A DNA stretch of 64,000 nt from Mangrovimicrobium sp033283325 (GCA_033283325.1 JAWMQO010000005.1:310001-374000); one strand, 5' to 3'. Shown: positions 19,568 to 28,629, numbered from the stretch's first letter. The notes: generated from the letters alone by a model not told the origin. Numbers and translations: made by a program.

Positions 19568-20530
19568 TCAGCTATTGCGCTCGACAGAGAGTGCGGCGAC
19601 CGTCCGCAGTGCACTGGTCGCCTCGCCGGGGGGGAGTTCGGACAGGCACTCGAGGGCGAGATCGCGGTAGTGGCAGGCCCGCTCCCGGGTGAAGTCGAGG
19701 GCGCCGCAGCGCTGTACGGCGGCGATGACTTCGTCGATGCGGGCGCTGGAGCGCGCGGTGATAGCTTCGTGCACCAGTGCCCGTTCGGCATCCGTGCCTG
19801 CCGCCATGGTGTGGATCAGGGGCAGGGTAACCTTGCCCTCGGTGAGGTCATCGCCGACATTCTTGCCCATGGTGGCGGGGTCGCCGGCGTAATCCAGCAG
19901 GTCGTCGATCATCTGGAAGGCGATGCCGAGGTTGAGGCCGAACTCACGCATTTTCTCGCGCAGGGCGCTATCGACGCCGGAGAGAGTGGCGGCGCCATAG
20001 CTTGCCGCTGCGAACAGCACTGCGGTCTTGCGGGTGATCACGTCGAGGTATTGGGATTCGCTGGTCCCGGGGTTGCCGGCGCGCTCGAGTTGCAGCACCT
20101 CGCCCTCGGCGATGGTGTTGGTGGTGTCCGCCATGTGGCGGAGGATGTCCGGGTCGGCCAGGTCGACCATCAGCTGGAAGGCGCGGGTGTAGAGGAAGTC
20201 CCCCACCAGTACCGAGGAGGCGTTGCCGAATTCGGCGTTGGCCGTCGGCCGGCCGCGACGCAGGCTGGAAATATCCACCACGTCGTCGTGGAGCAGGGTG
20301 GCGGTGTGGATGAACTCGATGACAGCCGCGAATTTGATATGCGCCGCTTCGCACTGCCCGAGGGCGGCTGCGCTCAGCAGGGTGAGCAGCGGGCGCAGGC
20401 GCTTGCCCCCGGCGTCGACAATATAGTGGCCGATACTCTCCACCGTCGAGACGTCGGAATGGAGTTGTTCAATAATAAGTTGGTTGACCCGCTCGAACTC
20501 GGCGGCAACGGGGGAGCGAATCTCTTGCAT
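19568..20530 (-). CDS. ispB: Polyprenyl (octaprenyl) diphosphate synthase
   Basis: This 320-residue protein has the two aspartate-rich motifs of trans-prenyltransferases: FIHTATLLHDDVVD (DDxxD) and FQMIDDLLDYAG, plus GGKRLRPLL and GKVTLPLI. By family and length it is IspB, which builds the isoprenoid tail of ubiquinone from farnesyl diphosphate and IPP. Its divergent position next to rplU-rpmA-obgE is the conserved gammaproteobacterial order. The exact chain length cannot be read from sequence alone. Confidence 0.94.
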   Translation of the reverse strand: MQEIRSPVAAEFERVNQLIIEQLHSDVSTVESIGHYIVDAGGKRLRPLLTLLSAAALGQCEAAHIKFAAVIEFIHTATLLHDDVVDISSLRRGRPTANAEFGNASSVLVGDFLYTRAFQLMVDLADPDILRHMADTTNTIAEGEVLQLERAGNPGTSESQYLDVITRKTAVLFAAASYGAATLSGVDSALREKMREFGLNLGIAFQMIDDLLDYAGDPATMGKNVGDDLTEGKVTLPLIHTMAAGTDAERALVHEAITARSSARIDEVIAAVQRCGALDFTRERACHYRDLALECLSELPPGEATSALRTVAALSVERNS

Positions 20531-20624
20531 AGGAACTGACAGCCAGGGTGCTACGGCATGCTAGGGGCGGCCCCGGGGGCTGTCAAGCCGTGTGGGTGGT
20601 GCGGGGGCAGGCTTCAGGGGTTTA

Positions 20625-20701
20625 TCGCCCGCGGAGCGGGCTCCCACAGTCAAAAGCCCGGCGCACCTGCCCAGCGCTGTGGGAGCCCGCTCCGCGGGCG
20701 A
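20625..20701. repeat. Pair of inverted REP-like elements
   Basis: Arms 20625-20649 and 20677-20701 are perfect 25-base reverse complements separated by 27 bases. Each arm holds its own hairpin GCCCGCGGAGCGGGC next to a GTGGGAG/CTCCCAC head, the layout of a REP unit; two facing units make a BIME-like pair. It resembles known pseudomonad REP sequences. It lies in the 364-base gap between ispB and rplU. The rest of that gap holds the rplU promoter and leader. Confidence 0.85.
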
Positions 20702-20717
20702 GAAACACCCGTTTGCC

Positions 20718-20761
20718 GGGGACAAATTCCCCTTGTCCCCGCACCCGTATTTGGGTAGAAT
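20718..20761 (+). promoter_or_regulatory. rplU promoter with overlapping palindrome
   Basis: TTGTCC (20733-20738) and TAGAAT (20756-20761) are separated by exactly 17 bases and point at rplU, giving a leader of about 130 bases. The inverted repeat GGGGACAA (20718-20725) / TTGTCCCC (20733-20740) overlaps the -35 box, so a bound regulator could block RNA polymerase. The leader contains no obvious small gene. Confidence 0.65.
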
Positions 20762-20894
20762 CGCCGCCCTCTGCCTCCCGGTGGGCCTGTTACGGCCGTG
20801 GGAGGGTTTTCTTGAACGTTTGTGCCTCGCTCTGCCCCCTTGATTTCAAAGGGTTTTTTCCAACTGCGAGCAGGCTAAGTAAACGGAGCGCGCA

Positions 20895-21206
20895 ATGTAC
20901 GCAGTAATTGAGAGCGGTGGCAAGCAGCACCGCGTGATTGAGGGCGAAACCCTCAAGCTGGAAAAGCTCGAAGCCGCCACCGGCGAATCCGTCGAGTTCG
21001 ACCGGGTTTTGATGGTAGGCGCTGGCGATAGCGTCAAAATCGGTACTCCGGTCGTCGAAGGCGGCAAGGTTACCGCTGAAGTGGTCGCCCACGGTCGTCA
21101 CAAGAAGGTGAAGATCGTCAAGTTCAACCGCCGCAAGCACTATCGGAACGAAACTGGCCACCGCCAGTGGTACACCGAAGTGAAGATCACCGGTATCTCG
21201 GCGTAA
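20895..21206 (+). CDS. rplU: 50S ribosomal protein L21
   Basis: This 103-residue protein begins MYAVIESGGKQHRVIEGE and ends with the L21 signature KHYRNETGHRQWYTEVKIT. It binds 23S rRNA in the large subunit. First gene of the rplU-rpmA unit; rpmA starts 16 bases later after AGGAGG. The leader from 20768 is about 130 bases long and could carry translational control. Confidence 0.98.
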   Translation: MYAVIESGGKQHRVIEGETLKLEKLEAATGESVEFDRVLMVGAGDSVKIGTPVVEGGKVTAEVVAHGRHKKVKIVKFNRRKHYRNETGHRQWYTEVKITGISA

Positions 21207-21222
21207 CAGGAGGAATTGAGTA

Positions 21223-21480
21223 ATGGCACACAAGAAAGCAGGCGGTAGTACTCGTAACGGCCGCGATTCCGAAAGTAAACGCCTTGGCGTCAAGCGCTTC
21301 GGCGGCCAGGCAGTCCTCGCAGGCAACATCCTCGTTCGCCAGCGCGGCACCAAGTTCCACGCCGGCGAGAACGTTGGCATGGGCAAGGACCACACCCTGT
21401 TCGCCACCGCGGACGGCAAGGTCGAATTCGTGACCCGCGGACCAAAGAGCCGCAAGTACGTTCAGGTGGTGAGCGCCTGA
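21223..21480 (+). CDS. rpmA: 50S ribosomal protein L27
   Basis: This 85-residue protein begins MAHKKAGGSTRNGRDSESKR, the classic L27 N-terminus that reaches the peptidyl-transferase centre, and includes GGQAVLAGNILVRQRG. No Firmicutes-type cleavable N-terminal extension is present. The ribosome site AGGAGG is excellent. A terminator follows 24 bases after the stop, separating it from obgE. Confidence 0.98.
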   Translation: MAHKKAGGSTRNGRDSESKRLGVKRFGGQAVLAGNILVRQRGTKFHAGENVGMGKDHTLFATADGKVEFVTRGPKSRKYVQVVSA

Positions 21481-21503
21481 TCGCACTGTCGCGACAAGCA
21501 GTC

Positions 21504-21535
21504 AAAAGCCTCGTCAGATGACGGGGCTTTTTTTT
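21504..21535 (+). terminator. Rho-independent terminator after rpmA
   Basis: AAAAGCCTCGTCA pairs with TGACGGGGCTTT around a short loop, followed by eight T residues (21528-21535). It probably ends or attenuates the rplU-rpmA transcript ahead of obgE. Confidence 0.88.
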
Positions 21536-21596
21536 ATATACTGCATTTCGACCAGGGCGATCACACCACGCACCGAGCGTCGGTCCCAGGTGAACT

Positions 21597-22790
21597 ATGA
21601 AATTTGTAGACGAAGCAAGCATTACTGTACACGCGGGCAAGGGCGGCAACGGCTGCCTGAGCTTCCGGCGTGAAAAGTACATCGCCAAGGGCGGCCCGGA
21701 CGGCGGCAATGGTGGTGACGGTGGCAGCGTGTTCCTTGAGGGGGACAGCAACCTCAACACCATGGTGGACTACCGCTATGTGCGCACTTACCGCGCCGAG
21801 AATGGAGAGTCTGGCAAGGGGCGTAACTGTACCGGCAAGAGCGGCGTCGACCTGGTCCTCAAGGTGCCAGTTGGCACCACCATCCTCGACGAGGATACCG
21901 GGGAAGTCCTCGGCGATATCCAGGCTGCCGGCCAGCAGTTGATGGTGGCCCAGGGTGGGTTTCACGGCCTTGGCAACACCCGCTTCAAATCCAGCACCAA
22001 CCGCGCCCCGCGGCAGACCACCAGCGGTACCGAGGGCGAGGTCCGTGCCCTCAAGCTGGAACTGAAGGTCATGGCGGATGTGGGCCTGCTCGGCCTGCCC
22101 AACGCGGGCAAGTCCACCTTCATCCGCGCTGTGTCATCCGCGAAGCCGAAGGTGGCTGACTATCCTTTCACCACCCTGGTTCCCAACCTCGGGGTGGTCA
22201 GCGTGGAGGCCCACCGCAGCTTTGTGGTGGCGGATATTCCCGGCCTGATCGAGGGCGCCTCTGAAGGCGCCGGCCTCGGTATCCGCTTCCTTAAGCACCT
22301 CACCCGCAACCGCATTCTCCTGCACCTGGTGGACATGGCGCCCTGGGATGGCGTGGAGCCCGCCGACGCGGCCCTGTCGATCGTTCGCGAGATAGAGCAG
22401 TTCAGCCCCACCCTGGCGGCGCGCGAGCGCTGGCTGGTCCTTAACAAGTGCGACCTGGTGGACGCGGAAACCCTGGCGGAGCGCCGTGAGGCACTTCTCG
22501 CTGCCCTCGATTGGTCCGGCCCGGTCTACGAGATAGCAGCCATCAAGGGCGAGGGCACCGATGTCCTCTGTGGCGACCTGATGGTCCACCTGGAAGCACT
22601 GCGCGAGCGCGAAGCCGCGGATCCGGAACTGGCTGAAGCCGAGCGCGACGCGCAGTCCGCCATGCAGGCAGAAGCCCGTGCGCGGATCGCCGAATTGCGC
22701 GCTTCCCGCCGGCGTCCGAAGGACCAGGACAAGGACGATGACGACTGGGACGACGACGATTACGACGTGGAAGTAGAGTACGCCCCCTGA
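21597..22790 (+). CDS. obgE: Obg family GTPase
   Basis: This 397-residue protein has the glycine-rich Obg fold (ASITVHAGKGGNGCLSFRRE), then a G domain: G1 GLPNAGKSTFI, G3 DIPGLIEGASEGAG and G4 NKCDL. The C-terminus is a highly acidic tail rich in Asp (KDDDDWDDDDYDVE). It binds the 50S subunit and ppGpp and couples ribosome assembly to growth. The stop overlaps the proB start by one base (TGATGA context), so obgE and proB are coupled. Confidence 0.97.
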   Translation: MKFVDEASITVHAGKGGNGCLSFRREKYIAKGGPDGGNGGDGGSVFLEGDSNLNTMVDYRYVRTYRAENGESGKGRNCTGKSGVDLVLKVPVGTTILDEDTGEVLGDIQAAGQQLMVAQGGFHGLGNTRFKSSTNRAPRQTTSGTEGEVRALKLELKVMADVGLLGLPNAGKSTFIRAVSSAKPKVADYPFTTLVPNLGVVSVEAHRSFVVADIPGLIEGASEGAGLGIRFLKHLTRNRILLHLVDMAPWDGVEPADAALSIVREIEQFSPTLAARERWLVLNKCDLVDAETLAERREALLAALDWSGPVYEIAAIKGEGTDVLCGDLMVHLEALREREAADPELAEAERDAQSAMQAEARARIAELRASRRRPKDQDKDDDDWDDDDYDVEVEYAP

Positions 22791-23911
22791 TGAAGGACCG
22801 AGCTGAAATTACCGCCAGCCGGCGCTGGGTGGTCAAGGTGGGCAGTGCGCTGCTCACCAATGACGGGCGCGGCCTGGACGAGGCGGTGATCGCCAATCTC
22901 GTCGAGCAGATCGCGCGCCTGCGTGCGGCGGGCAGTGAAGTGGTGCTGGTCTCCAGCGGTGCCGTTGCTGCCGGCGTGGTGCGCCTGGGTCTCTCCGGTC
23001 GCCCGCACCTGCTGCATGACCTGCAGGCTGCCGCGGCAGTGGGCCAGTCGGTACTGGTGCAGAGTTACGAGACCGCTTTCAAGCGCCATGACATTATCGC
23101 CGCACAGGTATTGCTCGGTCACGACGATGTCATCGCCCGGGATCGCTACCTGAATGCCCGCGGTACTCTCAGCACGCTGCTGGATTTCGGCGTGGTGCCC
23201 GTGGTGAACGAAAACGATACGGTAGTCACCGATGAGATCCGCTTTGGCGACAACGATACCCTGGCGGCGCTGGTCGCCAACCTGATCGATGCGGACGCAC
23301 TGCTGTTGCTCACCGACCAGCAGGGCCTTTACGACGCAGATCCGCGCAGCAACCCCGATGCCCGCCTGGTGGAGAGCGCTGCGGTAAATTCCGCCGAACT
23401 GGACAGCATGGCCGGTGAGGGCGGCGCCCTCGGGCGCGGCGGCATGGTCACCAAGTTGCGCGCTGCGCGCCTGGCGGCGCGTTCCGGCACGGAAACCGTC
23501 ATAGCCGGCGGCCGCGAGGAAAACGTGATTGCCCGGGTAGCCGGTGGAGAAAATATCGGCACCTGGCTGCGCAGTGGCCGGCGCCCCGAGAACGCGCGCA
23601 AGCAGTGGCTCGCGGGCATGTTGCAGGTGCAGGGCAGTGTGGAACTCGACGCAGGTGCCGTGCGCGTACTGCGGGAATCCGGGCGCAGCCTCTTGCCGGT
23701 GGGCGTGCGCGCGGTAAAGGGCACCTTCAATCGCGGTGACCTGGTCTCCTGCCAGGGGCCCGACGGCAGGGAAATCGCCAGGGGACTGGTCAATTACAGT
23801 GCTGCGGAAACCCTGCAAATCAAGGGCTGCCCGTCCTCCGCGATCGAGGGGATTCTCGGCTATGCGGGTGACGAGGAACTGATCCACCGCGACAACCTGG
23901 TGCTGGTTTGA
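22790..23911 (+). CDS. proB: Glutamate 5-kinase
   Basis: This 373-residue protein has the amino-acid kinase domain (WVVKVGSALLTNDGRGLDE, VSSGAVAAGVVRLG, PVVNENDTVVTDEIRFGDND, GRGGMVTKLRAARLA) followed by a C-terminal PUA domain from about 285. It phosphorylates glutamate as the first step of proline synthesis, a pathway often tied to osmotic stress. The ATG overlaps the obgE stop. proA is not adjacent. Confidence 0.97.
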   Translation: MKDRAEITASRRWVVKVGSALLTNDGRGLDEAVIANLVEQIARLRAAGSEVVLVSSGAVAAGVVRLGLSGRPHLLHDLQAAAAVGQSVLVQSYETAFKRHDIIAAQVLLGHDDVIARDRYLNARGTLSTLLDFGVVPVVNENDTVVTDEIRFGDNDTLAALVANLIDADALLLLTDQQGLYDADPRSNPDARLVESAAVNSAELDSMAGEGGALGRGGMVTKLRAARLAARSGTETVIAGGREENVIARVAGGENIGTWLRSGRRPENARKQWLAGMLQVQGSVELDAGAVRVLRESGRSLLPVGVRAVKGTFNRGDLVSCQGPDGREIARGLVNYSAAETLQIKGCPSSAIEGILGYAGDEELIHRDNLVLV

Positions 23912-24040
23912 TCCGGCCTGTCGCTGGCCGCATTGCGGCGCGCTATGAAATAATACGCCGCTTTTGCAGGTGGGATTCGTCGCCGGGCGGTTTGCGGCGA
24001 AGGCCCGCCACTTCAAACGCATAAACAGGCACCTGCGTCC

Positions 24041-24904
24041 ATGTCAGCACCCACCGCGCTTCTGTTGATCGGCTATTGCATCGCCATTGCCTGTGCTTCA
24101 CTGGTTGGCGGCTTGCTGCCCGACCGCGTGCGCATGACCCACACCCGAACCCAACTGGTGATGAGCCTGGTGTCCGGACTGATGCTGGGTGTCGCCTTCT
24201 TTCATCTGCTTCCGCACAGTATCGCACTGGGCGGCGAGCAGTCCTCGGTGGACCGCGCAGTCGACTGGTTGATGCTCGGCCTGATCGTCATGCTGATGAT
24301 GTTGCGCCTGTTCAACTTCCACCAGCACGATTTCAGCCCGGAAGAGCACGTCCACCACGACCACACCAGCCACCACGACCACGGCCACCACCACGAGCCG
24401 AAGGCGGCCCACGGCGCCAGTTGGCTGGGTGTGGCCCTGGGACTCGGCCTGCACAGCCTGATCGACGGCATAGCACTGGGTGCCGTGATGCTCAGCGACC
24501 CACACAGCACTGCAGCGGGCGCGCTGGCCGGCTTCGGCGTATTCATGGCGGTACTGCTGCACAAGCCGCTCGACGCCATGTCGGTGACCACGGTGATGCA
24601 GGCGGGGGGAAGCCGTCCCGCTGCGCGAATGACTGCCAACCTGGTATTTGCGCTGCTTTGCCCGCTGGGTGCCCTGGCGTTTTATTTCGGCGTGGATTTT
24701 ATGACTTACTCGGGGGATGCCGTAGTGTCGGCCGCGCTGGCATTCTCCGCCGGGGCCTTTGTGTGTATCGCGCTCAGCGATCTCTTGCCGGAAGTGCATT
24801 TCCACAGCCACGACCGCGTGAAACTGACCCTGGCATTTTTACTTGGGATCATCCTGGCTTACAGCGTCGGGATTCTCGAACCCGCCGCTTTCCACAGTCA
24901 CTGA
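24041..24904 (+). CDS. ZIP family metal transporter
   Basis: This 287-residue membrane protein has about eight hydrophobic segments. A cytoplasmic loop at about 100-125 is rich in histidine (HVHHDHTSHHDHGHHHEP), as in zinc-handling ZIP proteins. Segment 4 carries GLHSLIDGIALGAVM, matching the ZIP signature with metal-coordinating His and Asp. Segment 5 reads LLHKPLDAMSVTTV instead of the usual HExPHE-type motif, so the binuclear site may differ. Zinc or another divalent metal is likely. I found no Zur-type palindrome upstream. It converges with hemH, leaving only 12 bases between the stops. Confidence 0.88.
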   Translation: MSAPTALLLIGYCIAIACASLVGGLLPDRVRMTHTRTQLVMSLVSGLMLGVAFFHLLPHSIALGGEQSSVDRAVDWLMLGLIVMLMMLRLFNFHQHDFSPEEHVHHDHTSHHDHGHHHEPKAAHGASWLGVALGLGLHSLIDGIALGAVMLSDPHSTAAGALAGFGVFMAVLLHKPLDAMSVTTVMQAGGSRPAARMTANLVFALLCPLGALAFYFGVDFMTYSGDAVVSAALAFSAGAFVCIALSDLLPEVHFHSHDRVKLTLAFLLGIILAYSVGILEPAAFHSH

Positions 24905-24916
24905 TATTGGACCCGC

Positions 24917-25954
24917 CTACTCGAGGCGGTTGAATACCCAGCCCACCAGTTCTTCGCCGGCAATCTGTGCCAGCGCAGCGATGTGTTTCGCCTCGCTGTT
25001 GAGGCAGGGGATGTAGCTGTAGTTTTCACCGCCCGCCTCGAGAAAATAGTCGCGATTCTCCATCGCGATTTCCTCGAGGGTTTCCAGGCAGTCCGAGCTG
25101 AAGCCGGGGCAGATAACCTGCACCGATTTCGTTCCCCCGGCCGCCAGTTCCCTGAGGGTCGTGTCGGTCGCAGGTAGTAACCAGGGCTCGCGCCCGAAGC
25201 GCGACTGGAAGCAGGTCAGGAAACTGTTGTCAGGCAGGTCCAGCAACTCCGCGACCAGCCGGGTGGTGTGCTGGCACTGCAGGAAATAGGGATCGCCCTC
25301 GTCGCTTTGCCTCTGTGGTGTGCCGTGATAGGAAAACAGCAGTTTCTCGGCGCTGCCGTGTTGCGCCCGGTAGTCGCGAATCTGCAGCGCCAGCGCGCCG
25401 ATGTAATCTGCGTGATCGTGGTAGTCGCGAATCGTACGCAGGGCGGGTACGTCGCGGCGCCGCTGCAGGCATGCAGTCAGTGCGTCGAAGACCGAGCCGG
25501 TGGCCGCGCCGCTGTATTGCGGGTAGAGGGGGAACACCAGCAGGCGGCTCACTCCCTGGTCCAGCATACCCTCGATGGTCGAGTCCATAGAAGGGGAGCC
25601 GTAGCGCATGGCGAATTCCACCAGCAGATCGTCGCCAAAACGTTCCTGCAGGGTCTCCCGCAGGGCATCGGCCTGGGCGCGGGTGTGTACCAGCAGCGGC
25701 GAGCCTTCCTCCATCCACACTTTCTTGTAGGCTTTCGCCGATCGCCCGGGGCGCAGGTTGAGGATCACTCCGTTGAGGATCGGCCACCAGATCGCCCGGG
25801 GAAGCTCGACCACGCGCGGATCGGAGAGGAATTGCTTCAGGTAGCGGCGCAAGGCGCCGCGCTCCGGCGCGTCGGGCGTGCCGAGATTGACGAGCAGCAC
25901 GCCTATCCTGGGCGCCGCCGTGGGGTCGATGGTTTCACTGCGCTGGTATTTCAT
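24917..25954 (-). CDS. hemH: Ferrochelatase
   Basis: This 345-residue protein has the HemH hallmarks: VLLVNLGTPDAPERGALRRY, YPQYSGAATGSVFDAL, the catalytic histidine motif LLFSYHGTP and CPGFSSDCLETLEEIAMEN with the metal-guiding glutamates. It inserts ferrous iron into protoporphyrin IX to make heme. It is likely soluble and membrane associated. UbiA-type and UbiB-type genes lie upstream, but no shared operon with them is evident beyond the same-strand UbiA gene 88 bases away. Confidence 0.97.
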   Translation of the reverse strand: MKYQRSETIDPTAAPRIGVLLVNLGTPDAPERGALRRYLKQFLSDPRVVELPRAIWWPILNGVILNLRPGRSAKAYKKVWMEEGSPLLVHTRAQADALRETLQERFGDDLLVEFAMRYGSPSMDSTIEGMLDQGVSRLLVFPLYPQYSGAATGSVFDALTACLQRRRDVPALRTIRDYHDHADYIGALALQIRDYRAQHGSAEKLLFSYHGTPQRQSDEGDPYFLQCQHTTRLVAELLDLPDNSFLTCFQSRFGREPWLLPATDTTLRELAAGGTKSVQVICPGFSSDCLETLEEIAMENRDYFLEAGGENYSYIPCLNSEAKHIAALAQIAGEELVGWVFNRLE

Positions 25955-26042
25955 GCTGCGCCAATATACGACTGCAGGGCCTTCAGGCCAAGGGCATCAT
26001 GGAGGATTAGGCAATTAGGCACAAATTGGCGGCGCCCGGCCC

Positions 26043-27035
26043 TCAGTAGAGCAGGGAGTCCAGGACCAGGCCGAGCAGGAAGAGCGAGGTGAAGCGGCGG
26101 GTGTGGCGGAAAGCCCAGGCGGAAAACCACAGCGGCCAGACATCCCGGGCGTAATCCTCCGGCGGTTCCGCGGGCTTGGGCTGGCTGTAGGCGCGCGTCA
26201 CCTGCGGGACGATCACCAGGGCGCCCAACACCAGCAAGAGGGGCCAGTGGAAGGTGCCGGCGAGCACCAGCGCCAGGCACAAAAGGTACTGCAGGATCAC
26301 CATGGCGAGCACCGAGTGGCGGGCGGCGCGCTCGCCGATCAGTACCGGCAGGGTGCGCACCCCCTTGTCCCGGTCGGCCTCCAGTTTGTCGGTGTGCTTG
26401 CCGAACAGCACGGTGGTCGGACCGAGGGCAAAAACCAGGCTCAGCCAGGTGACCTCCCAACTCCAGTCGCCGCATTGCACATAGTAACTGCCGCCGACCA
26501 TCAGCGGCCCCCAGACCAGCAGGACGGCGGGCTCGCCGAGGCCGTAGTATTTCAGCGGCCAGGTGTAGAACAGGACGAAGAAGGCGCCGGCGAGCATCAA
26601 TTCCAGGGTCAGGCCGCTGCGCTGCCACACCAGCCAGGCGCCGAGGGCGATGGCGATCGCCGCGGTGGTGCCGGTGTAGCGCCAGAATTGGGCCTCGCTC
26701 ATCAGGCCGTCCTCCAGCACGTGGACGCCGTACTGGTTGCGGTAGTAATTGTCGCGGTCGATGCCGCGGCGGGAGTCGGTGTAGTCGTTCAGCAGATTAT
26801 TGGTGGCGTGGGCGAACACCAGGCCGAGCACGGTGGCGATCCAGAGGCCCCACTGGAACTGCCCGGCGCGCCAGGCCAGCAGGCCTCCCAGGGCGGCGGC
26901 GGTGAAGGTCATGAACAGTACCGAGGCACGGCAGGCAATCAGCCAGCGGGCCACCGGGTCGAGTGTCTGCCACTCGGCGGTACTGAGCTTGGGCATGCGG
27001 TCCAGGGCCTGGGCCCAGACACTCAGGTTTATCAT
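26043..27035 (-). CDS. UbiA-superfamily prenyltransferase (MenA-like)
   Basis: This 330-residue membrane protein has eight to nine hydrophobic segments. The two prenyl-diphosphate/magnesium motifs are present: NNLLNDYTDSRRGID and FGKHTDKLEADRDKGVRTLP. The second resembles MenA (dihydroxynaphthoate polyprenyltransferase) more than UbiA, but the acceptor cannot be settled from sequence. No men gene is in view, so a quinone role is inferred only. The ATG at 27035 is divergent from the ABC1/UbiB-type kinase gene across 157 bases. Confidence 0.85.
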   Translation of the reverse strand: MINLSVWAQALDRMPKLSTAEWQTLDPVARWLIACRASVLFMTFTAAALGGLLAWRAGQFQWGLWIATVLGLVFAHATNNLLNDYTDSRRGIDRDNYYRNQYGVHVLEDGLMSEAQFWRYTGTTAAIAIALGAWLVWQRSGLTLELMLAGAFFVLFYTWPLKYYGLGEPAVLLVWGPLMVGGSYYVQCGDWSWEVTWLSLVFALGPTTVLFGKHTDKLEADRDKGVRTLPVLIGERAARHSVLAMVILQYLLCLALVLAGTFHWPLLLVLGALVIVPQVTRAYSQPKPAEPPEDYARDVWPLWFSAWAFRHTRRFTSLFLLGLVLDSLLY

Positions 27036-27192
27036 CGCGCGTCCCCAACAATTGGAAAGACAAGGTTAGCGCATTTGTTCGGCCTCTCGAAAGCGGGTGT
27101 ACAGTAGCAGCGCCCTGCAGCTACCATCTTCCATTGGGCAGTACACCGGGCGAGCACTGATGTGACCCGGGATATCGGTACACGGACGGGCA

Positions 27193-28581
27193 ATGGCGGG
27201 AAAGCGAAAATCGGGATTCGGCGCCCTTGGGCGCAGTATGGCGGTGTCCCTGGCGGGACTGCGGGCCGGCGGTGCGCTGGCCGTGGACTCGGCGATGGGG
27301 CGGGTGCTGGGCCGCGAAGACGGCGAGTCGGAATTTGCCCGGCGCGAGGCGCGGCGTTTTGTCACCGAACTCGGCAGGCTCAAGGGCACCTACGTGAAAA
27401 TCGGCCAGATGATGGCCCTGTTTGGCGAACATTTCCTGCCGCCGGTACTGGTGGATGCCCTGCGCGATCTCTCCGATGCAACCGAGGCGCTGGACTGGGC
27501 GGAACTCGAACCCCTGGCGCGGGAGTCCCTCGGCGAACGCTACAACGAACTGGAGGTGGATCCCGTTGCGGTGGCTGCCGCCTCCCTTGCCCAGGTACAC
27601 CTGGCAAAAATTCGCGAGACCGGCGAATGGATCTGCCTGAAAATCCAGTACCCCGGGCTGCGGCGGTTGATCGACTCGGACTTCGACGCGGTAGTGCGCA
27701 TGCTGGTCGTGGCGCGCTGGGTGAAGAGCGGACGCGACCTCGATAACTGGATGCAATCCCTGCGCGAGCACCTCCTGCTGGAGATCGATTACCAGCGGGA
27801 GGCCGAGCTCACCGCCAGGATGTCCGAACTGGTCACTGGCGTGGCGCCCGAAGGAGTGAGCTACCACGTGCCAGAACTGTTTCCGCGTTACTGCAGCGGG
27901 AAGGTCCTGGCACTGGAATTCATCGAAGGCTACGGCGTGGCCGCGCCAGAGGTCGCGGCTCTGTCACAGCAACGACGCAACGCCCTGGGCCGCGCCATGC
28001 TGGAACTGTTTTTCTACGAACTCTACGACTGGGGCCTGTTGCAGACCGACCCGAATTTCGGCAATTACATACTGCAGCTGGACGACCGGCGCAAGCGTGT
28101 GGCGATCGACGAACTGGCCCTGCTCGACTTCGGTTCGGTGCTGGATTGCTCCGCGGAATTCCTCTTTCACCTGCGCAGTACCATCGCCGCCAGCCAGCGG
28201 CAGGATGTCGCCGCCATCGTCGAGGGCCTCATCGGCCTCGGCTGCCTGCAGCCCGACGCCAGCGAGGAGGGCCGGCAAATGTTCGCGGATTTCTGCCTTC
28301 ACCTGCTGGAACCCCTGCGCCCGGTGGAGCAGTTACCGGCAGAATACCTCAACGAGGCAGGGGAGTACTGCTGGGCGCGCTCGCACCTGATGCGGCGGGC
28401 GGGCAAGCAGGCGGCGGCTTCCGCCACCAGCCGTCACTTCACGCCACCGTCCCGTGAATTTGCCCTGATCGCCCGCAAACTTACCGGTGTGTTCAATTTT
28501 ATCGCCGCACTGGATGCCCAGTTCAACGCCTGCGAGATGCTCGAGCAGCATGTCGCGGCCTGGCGGTCGCGGGAGGCCTGA
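27193..28581 (+). CDS. ABC1/AarF/UbiB family atypical kinase
   Basis: This 462-residue protein carries the family markers: the KxGQ motif GTYVKIGQMMALFG, an Ala-rich nucleotide loop AVAAASLAQVHLA, the Lys in ICLKIQYPGL, QEHxxE-equivalent DYQREAELTA, the catalytic-loop equivalent TDPNFGNYIL and LLDFGSVLD. Family members support ubiquinone or other lipid biosynthesis through ATPase activity. Unlike UbiB it lacks two C-terminal membrane helices, so it is closer to soluble ADCK/AarF proteins. It is divergent from the prenyltransferase, which hints at a shared lipid-quinone role. A bidirectional terminator follows. Confidence 0.87.
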   Translation: MAGKRKSGFGALGRSMAVSLAGLRAGGALAVDSAMGRVLGREDGESEFARREARRFVTELGRLKGTYVKIGQMMALFGEHFLPPVLVDALRDLSDATEALDWAELEPLARESLGERYNELEVDPVAVAAASLAQVHLAKIRETGEWICLKIQYPGLRRLIDSDFDAVVRMLVVARWVKSGRDLDNWMQSLREHLLLEIDYQREAELTARMSELVTGVAPEGVSYHVPELFPRYCSGKVLALEFIEGYGVAAPEVAALSQQRRNALGRAMLELFFYELYDWGLLQTDPNFGNYILQLDDRRKRVAIDELALLDFGSVLDCSAEFLFHLRSTIAASQRQDVAAIVEGLIGLGCLQPDASEEGRQMFADFCLHLLEPLRPVEQLPAEYLNEAGEYCWARSHLMRRAGKQAAASATSRHFTPPSREFALIARKLTGVFNFIAALDAQFNACEMLEQHVAAWRSREA

Positions 28582-28585
28582 AACA

Positions 28586-28618
28586 AAAAAGCCGGCCATT
28601 CGCGTGAATGGCCGGCTT
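28586..28618. terminator. Bidirectional terminator between convergent genes
   Basis: A 13-base perfect stem AAGCCGGCCATTC / GAATGGCCGGCTT with a tiny GCGT loop, flanked on the left by AAAAAA. It lies between the ABC1 kinase stop (28581) and the MFS stop (28630). Confidence 0.85.
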
Positions 28619-28629
28619 CAACAGGCCGA

